Shown here: one piece after another, positions 61,370 through 64,000 of the stretch
Position numbering within the stretch: position 1 is the first letter of the stretch
Layout: every line of letters begins with the position of its first letter
Assembly: GCF_018129385.1 (NCBI RefSeq)
Contig: NZ_JAFCLN010000010.1
Span: 176,652-240,651 of the forward strand
Source of the DNA: Bradyrhizobium lablabi
GTDB lineage: Bacteria > Pseudomonadota > Alphaproteobacteria > Rhizobiales > Xanthobacteraceae
Length of the DNA: 64,000 nt
Direction: 5' to 3'
The notes under the pieces: generated by a model
Databases searched by the model: none
What the model was told of the DNA's origin: nothing
What the model saw: only the letters and a program-made list of their open reading frames with translations
Position numbers and translations under genes: made by a program

Positions 61370-62476
61370 ATGCTGTATTGGCTGATCGAGCTTTCGAACA
61401 CCGTTCCGTTCCTTGGATTTCTCAAGGGACTTCTGAACGTGTTCCGCTACATCACGTTTCGCACCGGCGGGGCGATGATCACGGGCGCGTTGTTCGTGTT
61501 CCTGTTCGGCCCCTGGATCATCGATCATTTGCGCCTGCGTCAGGGCAAGGGCCAGCCGATCCGCACCGACGGCCCGCAATCGCATCTCATCGCCAAGAAG
61601 GGCACGCCCACCATGGGCGGACTGATGATCCTGTCGGGGCTGGTGGTCTCTACCCTGCTCTGGGCCAATCCGCTCAATCCCTATGTCTGGATCGTGCTGG
61701 CGGTGACGCTCGGCTTCGGCTTCGTCGGCTTCTACGACGATTACCTCAAGGTGACCAAGCAGACGCACAGCGGTTTTGCCGGAAAGCTGCGCCTGCTGAT
61801 CGAAGGCCTCATTGCGCTGGCCGCCTGCTATGCGCTGGTCAGGCTCAGCCGCGACGCGTCGTCGACGTCGCTGGCGATTCCGTTCCTGAAGGACGTGGTG
61901 CTAAACCTCGGCGCGTTCTTCATCATCTTCGGCGCCTTCGTGATGGTGGGCGCGGGCAATGCGGTGAACCTCACCGACGGCCTTGACGGCCTTGCCATCG
62001 TGCCGGTCATGATCGCGGCGGCGAGCTTCGGCATGATCGCGTACCTGACCGGCAACGCCGTATTCGCCGACTATCTGCAGATTCATTACGTCGCCGGCAC
62101 CGGTGAGCTCGCGGTGCTGTGCGGCGCGGTGCTGGGGGCAGGTCTCGGCTTCCTGTGGTTCAATGCGCCGCCGGCCTCGATCTTCATGGGCGACACCGGC
62201 TCGCTCGCGCTCGGCGGCATGCTCGGCGCCACTGCGGTGGCGGTCAAGCACGAGATCGTGCTCGCTGTCATCGGCGGGCTGTTCGTGCTGGAGGCGGTCT
62301 CGGTGATCGTGCAGGTCGTCTCGTTCAAGCTGACGGGCAAGCGCGTGTTCCGGATGGCGCCGCTGCATCATCATTTCGAGCAAAAAGGCTGGACCGAGCC
62401 GCAGATCGTGATCCGGTTCTGGATCATCTCGGTGATGCTGGCGCTCGCCGGACTTTCGTCGCTGAAGCTGCGTTGA
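61370..62476 (+). CDS. mraY: Phospho-N-acetylmuramoyl-pentapeptide transferase
   Basis: This 368-residue polytopic membrane enzyme makes lipid I from UDP-MurNAc-pentapeptide and undecaprenyl phosphate. It carries the catalytic aspartates in GFYDDYLKV near residues 121-129 and NLTDGLDGLA near 201-210, with MGDTGSLALGG near 273-283 and the MraY-specific HHHFEQKGWTE near 333-343. About ten membrane helices are visible. Confidence 0.96.
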   Translation: MLYWLIELSNTVPFLGFLKGLLNVFRYITFRTGGAMITGALFVFLFGPWIIDHLRLRQGKGQPIRTDGPQSHLIAKKGTPTMGGLMILSGLVVSTLLWANPLNPYVWIVLAVTLGFGFVGFYDDYLKVTKQTHSGFAGKLRLLIEGLIALAACYALVRLSRDASSTSLAIPFLKDVVLNLGAFFIIFGAFVMVGAGNAVNLTDGLDGLAIVPVMIAAASFGMIAYLTGNAVFADYLQIHYVAGTGELAVLCGAVLGAGLGFLWFNAPPASIFMGDTGSLALGGMLGATAVAVKHEIVLAVIGGLFVLEAVSVIVQVVSFKLTGKRVFRMAPLHHHFEQKGWTEPQIVIRFWIISVMLALAGLSSLKLR

Positions 62477-62483
62477 GCGATCG

Positions 62484-63884
<1,401 letters not shown>

Positions 63885-63894
63885 CCTTTCTTAT

Positions 63895-63915
63895 CCCGCC
63901 CCCTTGTGGGGCGGG
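63895..63915. repeat. GC hairpin after murD
   Basis: CCCGCCCC and GGGGCGGG form a perfect 8-bp stem with a 5-base loop, ten bases after the murD stop. There is no T-run on the plus strand. Confidence 0.55.
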
Positions 63916-63937
63916 TGGCACATGGTCCTGACCGGCT

Positions 63938-63975
63938 ACATAGGTAACAGATTAGACCGGGGACATAGGTAACAG
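63938..63975. repeat. Direct repeat resembling an insertion-sequence end
   Basis: ACATAGGTAACAG occurs twice with a 25-base period (63938-63950 and 63963-63975). I recall tandem copies of this sequence at the ends of IS481-like elements in rhizobia. No transposase is visible before the window ends, so the call is tentative. Confidence 0.4.
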
Positions 63976-64000
63976 GTCAACTGATCAGCGAGGAGGACCT

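Overview
The window is GC-rich alphaproteobacterial chromosome, most likely Bradyrhizobium or a close relative in the Nitrobacteraceae. The evidence is the codon use, a phasin gene, the gene families present, a division/cell-wall cluster in rhizobial order, and many intergenic palindromic repeats of the kind common in Bradyrhizobium. No CRISPR array, tRNA, rRNA or complete transposon was seen. Assignments rest on reading translations and motifs; no database search was run.

Layout: 0.3-3.3 kb holds a phasin with a possible operator-promoter, a DUF445 membrane protein and an alpha/beta hydrolase. At 3.4-10.4 kb is an aerobic phenylacetate module: the regulator paaX, then paaABCDE (ring-1,2-epoxidase), paaI (thioesterase) and paaK (CoA ligase). 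Most of its gene gaps contain a palindromic repeat, and paaA has an FNR/FixK-like palindrome just before its start. At 10.4-20.2 kb are a Tat-exported amidase, a quinone-oxidoreductase-like enzyme, a YeeE/YedE transporter, a hydrolase-OsmC fusion, a molybdopterin oxidoreductase followed by an MHS transporter whose ribosome binding site lies in a hairpin, and a P450-ferredoxin pair facing a TetR regulator.

At 20.3-34.2 kb is a nitrogen- and organic-acid-catabolic region: amidase, formamidase-like hydrolase, SDR, tartrate-dehydrogenase-like enzyme, hydroxyacid dehydrogenase, N-carbamoyl/allantoate-type amidohydrolase, LysR regulator, DUF1445 protein and a complete branched-chain-type ABC uptake operon. 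A non-coding stretch built of repeats (34.2-35.0 kb) separates it from a TetR-controlled EmrAB-like pump with a clear operator.

At 38.7-42.5 kb a NodU-type carbamoyltransferase, a 49-residue DUF5989 protein and an SxtJ-like membrane protein form one operon facing a membrane-anchored SGNH hydrolase. This set is a conserved but poorly understood module. Just after it, a promoter, a 22-codon leader ORF and two hairpins precede an ABC exporter and a MATE exporter, which looks like attenuation control of drug export. At 46-54.7 kb are EamA and TauE transporters, an esterase, a patatin-GntP pair, the RNase P RNA gene (minus strand), a DGPF protein with its ECF42-type sigma factor, and a peptidoglycan amidase.

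The window ends in the dcw cluster: rsmH, ftsL, ftsI, murE, murF, mraY, murD. Downstream of murD a short direct repeat resembles the end of an insertion sequence.
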